Below are positions 40,345 through 48,999 of a DNA stretch of 64,000 nt, one piece after another. The notes under the pieces were generated by a model. That model was given only the letters and a program-made list of their open reading frames with translations, was not told the DNA's origin and ran no database searches. The position numbers were made by a program, and so were the translations under genes. Source of the DNA: Marinobacter orientalis (GTDB taxonomy: Bacteria; Pseudomonadota; Gammaproteobacteria; Pseudomonadales; Oleiphilaceae); assembly GCF_004792665.1 (NCBI RefSeq), contig NZ_SRZX01000004.1:124001-188000 (forward strand), written 5' to 3'. Each line of letters opens with the position of its first letter. Within the stretch, counting starts at the first letter, position 1.

Positions 40345-41019
40345 TCAATTAATCTGCTCAACTTCTGACAGGGCGATGGAACCCATTCCAGCGAGGTTCA
40401 GCGTAATATTGCCGCCCTTGCCCAGCGAGACGCTGTCAACATTGGCGCTCATCATGGTGCCAAGCTGCTCAGGGCCTTCCGGGTATGACGCTTCCGCCAC
40501 TACTTTGTAGGGGCCGGGAGGCAAACTGTTGCCGTTGCCGTCCTTGCCGTCCCAGCTGAATCCGGTTACACCGGCCTGCCGGGAGCCCATATCAATCTGC
40601 CTTATCCGTTCGCCGGCCTGGTTCTCGATCGAAATCCTCAAACCGGAGGTGCTGGCCGGAACTTCCACATTGCCTGAAATCTCGCCGTCAGCGCCCAGGA
40701 TTCCCACGGAGGATGGCGCCAGAACAGTACGCCCCACCATCGCCGAGGCCTGCAGGGCCTGGGTGGAGCGGAACTGGTTTGCCACATCGTCCACACTGCC
40801 GGAGAGACCCTGCATCTCTTCCAGTGAACTGAACTGCGCCAGCTGGGAGATGAACTCACCATTGTCCTGGGGCTCCAGCGGATTCTGGTTCTTCAACTGG
40901 GCGATCATCAGTTCCATGAACTCGTTCTTGCCAAGCTCATTGCCGCTTTTGGTCTGCTGCTGCTCGAGCTTGTATTTGCTCAGCACATCCGAGGCATCTG
41001 CCGGGTTAATTGCGCTCAT
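40345..41019 (-). CDS. flgD: Hook-cap protein FlgD
   Basis: A 224-residue hook assembly scaffold. The conserved N-terminus is LGKNEFMELMIAQLKNQNPLEPQDN and FISQLAQFSSLEEMQGL. The C-terminal tudor/Fn3-like region includes GFSWDGKDGNGNSLPPGPY. It is encoded 18 bp after flgC. Confidence 0.95.
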   Translation of the reverse strand: MSAINPADASDVLSKYKLEQQQTKSGNELGKNEFMELMIAQLKNQNPLEPQDNGEFISQLAQFSSLEEMQGLSGSVDDVANQFRSTQALQASAMVGRTVLAPSSVGILGADGEISGNVEVPASTSGLRISIENQAGERIRQIDMGSRQAGVTGFSWDGKDGNGNSLPPGPYKVVAEASYPEGPEQLGTMMSANVDSVSLGKGGNITLNLAGMGSIALSEVEQIN

Positions 41020-41037
41020 GTTTCAATCCTCGCTCGG

Positions 41038-41490
41038 TTACTGCTGACCCAGTGTCAGGATGCGCTGCATCATTGATTTGGCGCTGTTCATGATGTCCAC
41101 GTTCATCTGGAAGCTGCGGGACGAAGACATCATGTCTGCCATCTCTTCAACCACATTCACGTTGGGATAATAGACATACCCCTCTTCGTTCGCCGCGGGA
41201 TGATCGGGTTGGTATCGCATCTGCAGTTCGGCGTCGCTTTCAATGATGCCCTCGACCCGAACGCCGGCACCCTGACCTTCTTCGCTCCCGAAGGCCAGAC
41301 CCTGCTGCTGTGACGGGTTCAGCATGGACTGCTGGATGGCTGCGAACACCGGCTTGCGGGCACGGTAGGTCTGCTCGGTACTGGAACTGGCAGTCTCGGC
41401 GTTGGCGATGTTGGACGCTGTGGTATTCAGCCGCAGTGACTGGGCTGTCATGCCGGACCCGGCGATATCGAAAATGCTACCCAGTGACAT
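41038..41490 (-). CDS. flgC: Flagellar proximal rod protein FlgC
   Basis: A 150-residue rod protein beginning MSLGSIFDIAGSGMTAQSLR with ASNIANAETASSSTEQTYRA. It ends with the family's YPNVNVVEEMADMMSSSRSF. It lies between flgB (34 bp) and flgD. Confidence 0.96.
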   Translation of the reverse strand: MSLGSIFDIAGSGMTAQSLRLNTTASNIANAETASSSTEQTYRARKPVFAAIQQSMLNPSQQQGLAFGSEEGQGAGVRVEGIIESDAELQMRYQPDHPAANEEGYVYYPNVNVVEEMADMMSSSRSFQMNVDIMNSAKSMMQRILTLGQQ

Positions 41491-41524
41491 GGTGTTGCTC
41501 CTCAGTTAAATGACTGCGCCCGGA

Positions 41525-41923
41525 TCACTGACCCGAGAGTGCCTTTTTGATGCCGGTAACTTTGCCGTTCAGGAACTGGAAACTGGCCTGGTAATCCATG
41601 GCGTTTCGCATGAAACGGGTCTGCTCCTGCTGCGAGTCCACCGTGTTGCCATCCACTGACGGCTGATGCGGAACGCGGTACAGCAGCTCGCTGTCCTGAC
41701 CCATGGTTGACGTGTCCATGTGTGACTCGTGCGTCCGGCTCATGCCGAACCCGCTCATGCCTTCCTGGGCTTTCTGCATCATCGCCTGAAAGTCGATATC
41801 CCGCGCTTTGTAGCCCGGTGTGTCCGCATTGGCGAGATTGTTTGCCAGCACCTCGGCACGTTTGACCCGCCCTTCCAGGGCGTGCTGGTGAATGCCTAAT
41901 GCTTTATCCAGGGTAATAGCCAT
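41525..41923 (-). CDS. flgB: Flagellar proximal rod protein FlgB
   Basis: A 132-residue rod protein and first gene of the flg run. The rod motif VLANNLANADTPGYKARDIDF lies at about 24-44, and the C-terminal YQASFQFLNGKVTGIKKALS is conserved. A sigma-54-type promoter lies 65 bp upstream. Confidence 0.96.
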   Translation of the reverse strand: MAITLDKALGIHQHALEGRVKRAEVLANNLANADTPGYKARDIDFQAMMQKAQEGMSGFGMSRTHESHMDTSTMGQDSELLYRVPHQPSVDGNTVDSQQEQTRFMRNAMDYQASFQFLNGKVTGIKKALSGQ

Positions 41924-41987
41924 AATGCCTCCGATACCTGCACCCGGCTTTGTTCAAATTGCCGTTTGTGCTTTATGCAGGACTGAA

Positions 41988-42003
41988 AGCAATCACGATG
42001 CCA
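41988..42003 (-). promoter_or_regulatory. Sigma-54-type promoter of the flg operon
   Basis: On the minus strand TGGCATCGTGATTGCT has GG and GC separated by ten bases, the -24/-12 pattern. RpoN with a FleQ/FlrC-type activator drives class II/III flagellar genes in polar-flagellated gammaproteobacteria, which fits the position before flgB. The rest of 41924-42126 shows only a G-rich tract. Confidence 0.65.
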
Positions 42004-42126
42004 GTTTTTACGGGATGTTGCGGGGCGGGGGCTGGGGCGGAATCCGGATCACTCATGGGAAGAGAGCAGGCATTAAAGCGGCAAGGGATTTCCCCCGCCG
42101 GAACCGGCAGGGGCAACTGCCGGCAG

Positions 42127-42672
42127 TTACTGCGGCCAGCGACTCACAAACTCTTTCTGATCGGGCCTTGGTACTGCCGGTTTGCTCGCGGTTACGGTAC
42201 CGGTGAAAAGAAAGCCGGTAATGATCTCATTATCTTTGAGCCCCAGGCCCCTGATGATATCCGGATGATAGGCGAGACCACCCGTGCGCCACATGCCGCC
42301 ATAGCCGGCAGCCTCCAGCGCCAGCAGCAAATAGCCCATACCAACAGCAGCCGACATGGTCTGCTCGATTTCGGGCACCTTGGGATGCGTCTGGTGACAG
42401 GCAATGCCGACGATAACCATCGGCGCCCTCAACGCTTTCTTGCGAAGCTTTTCCCGTGCTTTTTCCGGCGCATCGTCACCACAGGTTGATGCAAACAGAT
42501 TACCCAGGGCGTTCAGGGCCTCATCCCCTTCAATGACCAGGTAACGCCAGGGACGCAAAAGCGCGTGGTCAGGCGCCCTTGCGGCGCAGGCGAAGGCTTT
42601 TTCCAGAGTCCCGGCATCGGGTGCCGGCGAGGCCAGGCGGGGCTCCGAAGAGCGGTTCATCAATGCATCCAT
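42127..42672 (-). CDS. Nitroreductase-family NAD(P)H/FMN oxidoreductase (YdjA-like)
   Basis: From the Met at 42672 (MDALMNRSSEPRLASPAPDA) the protein has 181 residues, matching compact YdjA-type nitroreductases. The FMN-contacting segments ACAARAPDHALLRPWRYLVIEG, GYLLLALEAAGYGGMWRTG and NEIITGFLFTGT are present. YdjA-type proteins bind FMN as dimers and reduce nitro or ene substrates; the physiological substrate is unknown. A start four codons earlier is possible. Confidence 0.88.
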   Translation of the reverse strand: MDALMNRSSEPRLASPAPDAGTLEKAFACAARAPDHALLRPWRYLVIEGDEALNALGNLFASTCGDDAPEKAREKLRKKALRAPMVIVGIACHQTHPKVPEIEQTMSAAVGMGYLLLALEAAGYGGMWRTGGLAYHPDIIRGLGLKDNEIITGFLFTGTVTASKPAVPRPDQKEFVSRWPQ

Positions 42673-42791
42673 TACTGCAGTCATAGTGTCTCGCTGTGGT
42701 TGGGTATACGCCGTAGTTTCGAGCCTGGATACCCTTACGAATTGTGGGGAAGATAGTTTGCTGTTAGTCTTCCATCTATGTACTTTCCACG

Positions 42792-42896
42792 ATGAACACG
42801 TATTTATCTACCCTGAAAACAATAAATGATCCCGTAGATCCTTATATGAACCAACAGCAAAGCCTTCGCTACCTGGTGGATTCGCTTCTGAAATGA
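42792..42896 (+). CDS. Possible 34-residue leader ORF coupled to the adenylate cyclase
   Basis: ATG 42792 opens MNTYLSTLKTINDPVDPYMN... and stops at TGA 42894-42896, overlapping the cyclase ATG as ATGA. It has no obvious ribosome site and no recognised family. The overlap suggests translational coupling, but a chance frame is possible. Confidence 0.35.
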   Translation: MNTYLSTLKTINDPVDPYMNQQQSLRYLVDSLLK

Positions 42897-44323
42897 TGAG
42901 CGCACCGATCGACCTGCGTAACGCCAGCACCGGCAAGGCTGCTGTTCTGCATTCCCAGAACAACCCCATTGCCATCCCCCCCATGCCGGATTATAACGGC
43001 AGAATTCTGGCATACACCGCCACCGCGGGCATCATCGTTTCGGGCATGCTTCAGGATGTATTTGGCCTTTGGATGCTATGGCTGCTCGCAGGCGCCCTCT
43101 CCTGGCCTCACATCGCCCATCAGGTTACCCGTCGGACCTTTTTGCGCAACTCGGCCCGTATCCGCCAGAAAATGCTGCTGGTGGACTGTGCCATCGGAGG
43201 CGGGTTCGTTGGTTGCATCGGGCTGGTTGCAATCCCGTCCGTGGCCGTCGCGTTGATGCTGATGTTCAGTTGCCTGATCATTGGCGGCATCCGCCAGTGG
43301 CTGTTCGGTACGACCATCATGGCTGTTAGCTGTGCCATTGGCCTGGCCATTGCAGGCCCGGCAGAGTCGTTCGAGTCACCGCTGATTACCAGCATTGTCG
43401 CGATACTGGCCACCGGGCTCTACATATGCGTTACTGCCTTATACTCCCATCAGCAGGCCCGTGCCCTGATGATGGCAAAAACCCAGATCCAGAATCAACG
43501 TGAACAGTCCGCCGCACTGTCTCACAAGCTGTCCAAATACCTCTCCCCGCAGGTGTGGCAGTCCATCTTTACCGGTGAGCGCGATGTGCGGCTGGAAACC
43601 CGGCGGAAAAAACTGGCCGTGTTTTTTTCCGACATCAAGGGGTTCACCGAACTTTCCGAGGAGATGGAACCGGAAGCACTGACCGAACTGCTGAACCACT
43701 ACTTCAATGAAATGTCTGAAGTTGCCCTCAAGTACGGCGGCACCATCGACAAATTTGTCGGTGACTCCATCATGATCTTCTTCGGTGACCCCTCCAGCCG
43801 CGGCCAGAAAGAGGACGCCTTCGCCTGTGTCTCCATGGCCGTGGAAATGCGCAAGCACATGAAAATACTGCGCCAGAAATGGCGCAGCCAGGGCATCAAG
43901 ACGCCGCTGGAAATCCGCATGGGTATCAGTACCGGGTACACCACCGTGGGCAACTTCGGTGCCGAAAACCGCATGGACTACACCATCATCGGCAAGGAAG
44001 TGAATCTGGCCAGCCGCCTGGAATCCCTCGCGAAGCCCGGCGAGATCCTCATCTCCCATGAAACCTTCTCTCTGATCAAAGAACGCATCATGTGCCGGGA
44101 CAAGGGGAAGATTACCGTGAAAGGCTTCGGCCGGCCGGTGCCCATCTATGAGGTAGTGGACTTCCGCCGTGACATGGGCCCCAACCGTAGCTTTCTGGAG
44201 CACGAACACAGCGGGTTTGCGATGTATCTGGACTCGGAGAAAATTACCGAGCGCGAACGCGAGTCCATCCTGTACGCCCTCGAAAATGCCGCCGATCGCC
44301 TGCGCCAGGAAGCGAACTCCTGA
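42893..44323 (+). CDS. Class III adenylate cyclase with membrane MASE2-type sensor (CyaB-like)
   Basis: A 476-residue membrane enzyme making cAMP. The N-terminal half (about 35-190) has several hydrophobic helices resembling the MASE2 domain of Pseudomonas CyaB. The catalytic domain (about 238-420) keeps metal ligands Asp247 (FFSDIKGF) and Asp291 (KFVGDSIMIFFG), the purine-contacting Lys287, Asp362 (MDYTIIGKE), and the transition-state residues Asn371 and Arg375 (NLASR). All essentials are present. In Pseudomonas CyaB feeds Vfr; that link is inferred here. An ATG three bases on is an alternative start. Confidence 0.9.
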   Translation: MMSAPIDLRNASTGKAAVLHSQNNPIAIPPMPDYNGRILAYTATAGIIVSGMLQDVFGLWMLWLLAGALSWPHIAHQVTRRTFLRNSARIRQKMLLVDCAIGGGFVGCIGLVAIPSVAVALMLMFSCLIIGGIRQWLFGTTIMAVSCAIGLAIAGPAESFESPLITSIVAILATGLYICVTALYSHQQARALMMAKTQIQNQREQSAALSHKLSKYLSPQVWQSIFTGERDVRLETRRKKLAVFFSDIKGFTELSEEMEPEALTELLNHYFNEMSEVALKYGGTIDKFVGDSIMIFFGDPSSRGQKEDAFACVSMAVEMRKHMKILRQKWRSQGIKTPLEIRMGISTGYTTVGNFGAENRMDYTIIGKEVNLASRLESLAKPGEILISHETFSLIKERIMCRDKGKITVKGFGRPVPIYEVVDFRRDMGPNRSFLEHEHSGFAMYLDSEKITERERESILYALENAADRLRQEANS

Positions 44324-44335
44324 CTCCGCTCGCGC

Positions 44336-45154
44336 CTACTGCCTGATTAACCTCGGCCCTGCTGCATCTTCCGGCCTGGTGCTGCGCCATGGGTTGATAT
44401 CCAGTCCGCCCCGGCGTGTATAGCGTGCGCAAACCGACAGACGCTGCGGACTGCAGCGTGCCATCAGGTCCATGAACATCGTTTCCACACAGTGTTCGTG
44501 GAAATCCTGCTTCTGACGAAAGCTTACGATGTACCGAAGCAGTCCTGCCCGGTCCATTGCCGGCCCGGTGTAGTCGATCAGTACCGTGGCCCAGTCCGGC
44601 TGCCCGGTTACCGGGCAGTTACTCTTCAACAGGTGGGAGCAAAGCTTCTGTGAAATCACATCACCACTGGCTAACAGACAATCCGGGTTGTAGTCATATT
44701 CCACGGAATCCAGCAACTCATCATCGATGAGCAGGAACCCTTGTGGCCGTCCGATCGCCCTTGCTCCCTGGTCGACACTGTGCAGCTCCACTGCCACCGA
44801 AGCGCCGCTTGCACTGGACAGATCCCGGGAAATGACCTCCCTGACCTGATCAGCCGAGGAGAACACCGTCTGGTTCAGGGAGTTCAGGTACAGCTTGAGC
44901 GACTTGGACTCTATGATGGATGGCGATGCCGACGGCACGCGCACTTCCGCCCATGCCACTGCAGGCACACCTCCCGGTCGCAGCCAGGAAATTTCCCAGG
45001 CCTGCCAGAGATCTTCACCAAACCACGGCCAGCGGCCGTCTTCCAGCCCGATGCGCCGACGGTTTTCATCCCTGGCAACGGGGAACAGCAGTTGCGGATC
45101 GTAGGCATCCGGGTAGTCGCTGGATTTGCCCAGCGGGGCATCAAAAAGGGCCAT
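44336..45154 (-). CDS. queF: NADPH-dependent 7-cyano-7-deazaguanine reductase QueF (long type)
   Basis: Reduces preQ0 to preQ1 in queuosine synthesis. At 272 residues it is the two-domain type found in E. coli. The catalytic Cys lies in KSNCPVTGQPDWATV. The NADPH-binding pieces ESKSLKLYLNSLNQT and ECHCVETMF-like HEHCVETMFMDL are present. Tgt and QueA, acting later in the pathway, are encoded about 15 kb away. Confidence 0.95.
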   Translation of the reverse strand: MALFDAPLGKSSDYPDAYDPQLLFPVARDENRRRIGLEDGRWPWFGEDLWQAWEISWLRPGGVPAVAWAEVRVPSASPSIIESKSLKLYLNSLNQTVFSSADQVREVISRDLSSASGASVAVELHSVDQGARAIGRPQGFLLIDDELLDSVEYDYNPDCLLASGDVISQKLCSHLLKSNCPVTGQPDWATVLIDYTGPAMDRAGLLRYIVSFRQKQDFHEHCVETMFMDLMARCSPQRLSVCARYTRRGGLDINPWRSTRPEDAAGPRLIRQ

Positions 45155-45175
45155 GAAAAATCCTGCGACCAGACA

Positions 45176-45949
45176 TCAGTGACGAATGCCCTTGCCGCGC
45201 GCCAGCATGCGCAGGGAAACGGCAGACAGAATGGTGATAAACACCACAATCATACCAAGGGCAACGTACGGATTGACATCCGATACGCCAAGAATGCCAT
45301 AGCGGAAGGCATTCACCATGTAGAGGATGGGATTGATCATCGACACTCCCTGCCAGAAGCCCGGCAGCATGTCGATGGAATAGAACACCCCACCCAGGTA
45401 CGTCAGTGGTGTGAGAATAAATGTCGGCACGATGGAAATGTCATCGAACTTGGTGGCCAGCATGGCGTTGATGAAACCACCCAGTGAAAACAGTGCCGAG
45501 GTGAGAAACACCGTCAGGATTACCATCGGCAGATGATGAATCGACAGCTCGGTGAAGCCCAGCGACAGCAGCGTCACAATCAGGCCAATACCCAATCCGC
45601 GGGACATGCCGCCGGTGACATAGCCCGCCAGAATGATCCAGTTGGGCACCGGTGAAACCAGTAATTCCTCAATGCTGCGCTGGAACTTCATGGAGAAAAA
45701 CGACGACACCACATTGGCATAGGAGCTGGTGATCACTGCCATCATGATCAGCCCGGGAACGATAAACGACATATAGTCGAAACCATCCATAACCCCGATG
45801 CGGGAGCCGATGAGATTGCCGAAAATAATGAAGTACAGGGTCATGGTGACCGCTGGCGGCAAAAGGGTTTGCGGCCATATCCGCATGAACCGGCGGATTT
45901 CACGGGTCACGATGGTTTTGTAGGCCGTCAGCATGGCATCTGTTCTCAT
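45176..45949 (-). CDS. ABC-2 type transport permease (YadH-like)
   Basis: A 257-residue integral membrane protein with about six TM helices, beginning MRTDAMLTAYKTIVTREIRRFMR and containing the ABC2 signature region GGVFYSIDMLPGFWQGVSMINPILYMVNAFRYG. Its ATG overlaps the ATPase TGA. It matches the E. coli YadH size (256). The substrate is unknown. Confidence 0.9.
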   Translation of the reverse strand: MRTDAMLTAYKTIVTREIRRFMRIWPQTLLPPAVTMTLYFIIFGNLIGSRIGVMDGFDYMSFIVPGLIMMAVITSSYANVVSSFFSMKFQRSIEELLVSPVPNWIILAGYVTGGMSRGLGIGLIVTLLSLGFTELSIHHLPMVILTVFLTSALFSLGGFINAMLATKFDDISIVPTFILTPLTYLGGVFYSIDMLPGFWQGVSMINPILYMVNAFRYGILGVSDVNPYVALGMIVVFITILSAVSLRMLARGKGIRH

Positions 45950-46893
45950 GCCGCGTCTCCCTCCCTGGCGGTGCTTGGGTTATTGTCCTCCACCATGCGA
46001 ATGAACAGCTCTTCCAACCGGTTGGCCTTGGTGCGCATGCTGACCACTCGGATGCCCTTCTCTTCCAGCTGGATGAACATGCCATTAAGACTCTGGCCTT
46101 TTTCCACATCCACCACCATGGCGCCCTCGCCATCAAGATGGCTGTAGAAACCATCAAGAACCGGTGCATGCCCGAGCGGCTCGGCGGTGTCCAGAACAAA
46201 GGTTTCCGAACTCAGTTGCTGCAACAGCTCCCGCTTGCTGGTATTACGCAAGATCCGGCCATGATCAATAATGGCGATGTTACGGCACAGCGCTTCTGCC
46301 TCTTCCAGATAATGCGTTGTCAGAATAATGGTGGTGCCCTGGCGGTTCATTTCCTCAAGGAACGTCCACATGGATCGACGCAGCTCGATATCCACGCCGG
46401 CGGTGGGTTCATCCAGAATCAGCAGTTTCGGTTCATGAACCAGCGCCCGGGCAATCATCAACCGGCGCTTCATGCCGCCGGACAGCATCATCGCCGGGGT
46501 ATTGCGTTTATCCCACAGCCCCAACTGACGCAGATACTTTTCGGCCGACTCCGATGCTTTCTTCAGGGGAATGCCATAGTAGCCGGCCTGGGTGGTGACG
46601 ATATCGAACACCTTCTCGAACTGGTTGAAGTTGAACTCCTGGGGCACGACGCCGAGGTTCAGTTTGGCGTCCGAGAGATGGGTATCGATATCGGACCCGA
46701 AAACACGCACCTTGCCTGCACTCTTGTTCACCAGGGAACAGACGATGCCAAGCGTGGTGGACTTTCCTGCGCCATTGGGTCCCAGCAGTGCGAAGAAATC
46801 ACCTTCGGCTACGTGAAGATCAATACCCTTGAGGGCCTCAAAGCCGTCGCCATAGGTCTTGACCAGACCTTCAATTTCCAGTGCGTTGGTCAT
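45946..46893 (-). CDS. ABC transporter ATPase (YadG-like)
   Basis: From the Met at 46893 (MTNALEIEGLVKTYGDGFEA) the protein has 315 residues. It has Walker A GPNGAGKST, Q-loop VPQEFNFNQF, signature LSGGMKRRL, Walker B LLILDEPTAGVD and the switch His in TTHYLEEAE. The C-terminal DUF4162-like region follows. It partners the overlapping permease, and the pair resembles E. coli YadGH. Confidence 0.93.
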   Translation of the reverse strand: MTNALEIEGLVKTYGDGFEALKGIDLHVAEGDFFALLGPNGAGKSTTLGIVCSLVNKSAGKVRVFGSDIDTHLSDAKLNLGVVPQEFNFNQFEKVFDIVTTQAGYYGIPLKKASESAEKYLRQLGLWDKRNTPAMMLSGGMKRRLMIARALVHEPKLLILDEPTAGVDIELRRSMWTFLEEMNRQGTTIILTTHYLEEAEALCRNIAIIDHGRILRNTSKRELLQQLSSETFVLDTAEPLGHAPVLDGFYSHLDGEGAMVVDVEKGQSLNGMFIQLEEKGIRVVSMRTKANRLEELFIRMVEDNNPSTAREGDAA

Positions 46894-47035
46894 AATGAAT
46901 CCAGAGGAACAAAAACAGGTAGTTATAGGTTGTGCCAAGGGAAGAGGAATTCAAGTAGGCAGGGCGCTGTCGCACGAATCGGGAGGAAACTCAGAACTGC
47001 GGGTCAACGATAGCTCAGCATCCTTATCTGATCAT

Positions 47036-47071
47036 CCGTATCGTTGGTGCTCTCAGGCACCAACGATACGG
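47036..47071. repeat. Perfect 15-bp inverted repeat spanning the HD-GYP stop codon
   Basis: CCGTATCGTTGGTGC (47036-47050) and GCACCAACGATACGG (47057-47071) are exact complements around a six-base loop that holds the TGA stop. No T-tract follows on either strand, so this is not a canonical terminator. It may protect the 3' end of the mRNA. Confidence 0.8.
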
Positions 47072-48360
47072 GAAAGGCTCCAGCGGGATTCAGCCCCGGT
47101 CACATCGTAATGTTCCGGATGCAGACCTTCTGTGCCATAGGGCAGGCACTCGGCGATGCTGAGGGATTCCTGGCCGCCAAGGCTTTCGTTGTACCTGGCC
47201 AGGTCAACAATGCGGGCAGACTTGAGAGGACGGCTGTCATGATCTGTCATAATCATCACTTTCGGCCACAGGCGACGCTCTGGCGTATGGGAAACCACAA
47301 CTCCCCGCTGGCCATCCGTCAGCTCAACCAGGCTGCCGGTAGGATAGATGCCAGTGGCCTGAATAAACTGCTCCACCAGGTCTTCCTGAAACTCGATATT
47401 GCGCATGTCATAAAGCAGATTCACGGCACGGGCAGGCGTCAGCGGCTCTGCCCCATCGCGGGGGCCAATCAGGGTTTCAAAGTACTCCGCCAGCCCGGCA
47501 ACCTTGGCCAGCAGTGGAATTCTGTCACCGCGTACGCCTTCGGGAAAGCCGGAACCGTTATGCCGCTCCCGGTGCCCCTGAACAACGCTGATAACAGCTC
47601 TTGATAACCCTGTGTCCAGCAGCTTCTCTACACCCGTTTCCACGTAACGACGGTAGGTCGTGAAATCACCCGCATCCAGCTTGCCTTCGTTACGCAGAAT
47701 ATGGCCCGGAAGGTCCAGCTTGCCAATCTGCGACAGCAGGCAGCCCAGCCCAAGGTGATTCAGAAGACCTTCATTCAGACCAAGCTGACGACCGCAAACC
47801 AGGGCCCATACGGCGGTATTCAGGGAGTGCCGATAGAGATAGTCATCGTGATGCCGTGTTCGGCTGAGCCAGAGCAACGCATCAGGATTGCGAATCGCAC
47901 TGGCAACCATCCTGCGGGTTACTGTAGCCACTTCCCGCCAATCCGGCGTAACCCCTTCCTTTATGGCTTGAAACACCTGATGGAGAGAAGCCTCTGCATC
48001 CGCCATTAACTTTCTGGATACTTTGAGCTCCTTCTTCATGCTGGTTACATTTTCGTAGCTGACCGGCTCCCTGATGCTCAGCGGGGGCAGTTGCACCAAT
48101 TCGCGACTGGTTCCCGCTCGCATTGGCTTATCAGTAGAGTAGCGGCTGCCAGATTTGTTCTGCTCAATGCTTTCACGGATTTCCGCAACGTCAATGACCA
48201 CCCACTTGCAGTGGGACAGCACTGAGCGGACGTCGTCCTGGGAGCGGATATGGAAACCCTGGATAGGGAAAGGGGTCTGGTGCCACGGGCGATCAAGATC
48301 AGACACAAACATGCCGATTTCAAGATCATGGGCAGCTATTTTCTTTTGACGAATTCCCAC
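47053..48360 (-). CDS. HD-GYP-like protein with DUF3391 N-terminus and degenerate active site
   Basis: A GTG start at 48360 (VGIRQKKIAAHDLEIGMF...) gives 435 residues and matches the usual N-terminus of DUF3391-HD-GYP proteins; the longer frame upstream lacks coding character. HD-GYP enzymes hydrolyse c-di-GMP. Here the HD pair in LLHDIGK is Ser-Gln (LLSQIGK, residues 208-214), the HHE..DGxGYP segment reads GHRERHNGSGFP (262-273), and the intervening metal His is replaced in YRRYVETG. Catalysis is therefore doubtful; a c-di-GMP-binding or scaffold role is possible. The start is less certain than the frame. Confidence 0.82.
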   Translation of the reverse strand: MGIRQKKIAAHDLEIGMFVSDLDRPWHQTPFPIQGFHIRSQDDVRSVLSHCKWVVIDVAEIRESIEQNKSGSRYSTDKPMRAGTSRELVQLPPLSIREPVSYENVTSMKKELKVSRKLMADAEASLHQVFQAIKEGVTPDWREVATVTRRMVASAIRNPDALLWLSRTRHHDDYLYRHSLNTAVWALVCGRQLGLNEGLLNHLGLGCLLSQIGKLDLPGHILRNEGKLDAGDFTTYRRYVETGVEKLLDTGLSRAVISVVQGHRERHNGSGFPEGVRGDRIPLLAKVAGLAEYFETLIGPRDGAEPLTPARAVNLLYDMRNIEFQEDLVEQFIQATGIYPTGSLVELTDGQRGVVVSHTPERRLWPKVMIMTDHDSRPLKSARIVDLARYNESLGGQESLSIAECLPYGTEGLHPEHYDVTGAESRWSLSRIVGA

Positions 48361-48530
48361 GGGACACCCCCACACGGATACGAATCGATAGTCACCATTG
48401 TGGACACCGCGGGAAAAGAGTCCATTACATTTTTGTAGTGCAAGGTAACCAGAATGCGACAGAGAGTAACGAAAACTATCAGCGGGAAACAAAGTGTAGC
48501 AATGTGACAGGGCTCACATTTAACATCGTG

Positions 48531-48830
48531 TCATGCATCTTCGAACTGCAGCCCGAATCCATCATTGGTCTTGCGCACCACCATCATATCCAGAACCGGG
48601 GCGGGCACCGGCAGGCCCTGCACCTGGACCTGAACCTTGTCCCCAATTGATGGCACAAACGGTTCGGTATCCACCACCACAAAAACACCGCCATCGGATA
48701 TGTCTCTGGTCGAAAACACGAACTCACCCAGTTTTTCATGAGTTACGCGGACTTTCGCACTCATCGCCGTGCGGTTATGTATTCTGCGATCATTTCCACC
48801 CATAGTCTGTGTGCCCGCTACTTTCTGCAT
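48531..48830 (-). CDS. PilZ-domain c-di-GMP-binding protein
   Basis: A single-domain protein of about 99 residues (start at 48830, or 48803 for 90). The PilZ motif is RRIHNRTAMSAKV (RxxxR-like) followed by TRDISDGGVFVVVD (D/NxSxxG). It should bind c-di-GMP as a stand-alone adaptor. It lies 170 bp upstream of the HD-GYP-like gene on the same strand. Confidence 0.85.
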   Translation of the reverse strand: MQKVAGTQTMGGNDRRIHNRTAMSAKVRVTHEKLGEFVFSTRDISDGGVFVVVDTEPFVPSIGDKVQVQVQGLPVPAPVLDMMVVRKTNDGFGLQFEDA

Positions 48831-48888
48831 AGTTTTTATAGTCTTCCGAAGCATAGCACCATTTTTAAAAGAATATGGTAACGGTGTA

Positions 48889-48925
48889 TTGACACCGTGC
48901 TGAATAGTAATGAGAATGGTTGTTG
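48889..48925 (+). promoter_or_regulatory. Promoter with Fur-like box before the ferric-binding gene
   Basis: TTGACA (48889-48894), 17 bp, then GAGAAT (48912-48917) as a weak -10. AATAGTAATGAGAATGGTT overlaps the -10 and resembles the Fur 19-mer GATAATGATAATCATTATC, strongest at its centre (AATGAGAAT). The position fits iron repression. Confidence 0.6.
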
Positions 48926-48999
48926 TTTTTAAACATCGCTGACTCTTAATACCATTCAGCAAGTCACCGCTTACCGAAACAGATAAAGGAAGGCCCAAT

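Noticed and set aside
47036-47071. Rho-independent terminator after the HD-GYP-like gene
   Set aside because: The stem is perfect, but no T-tract follows on either strand.
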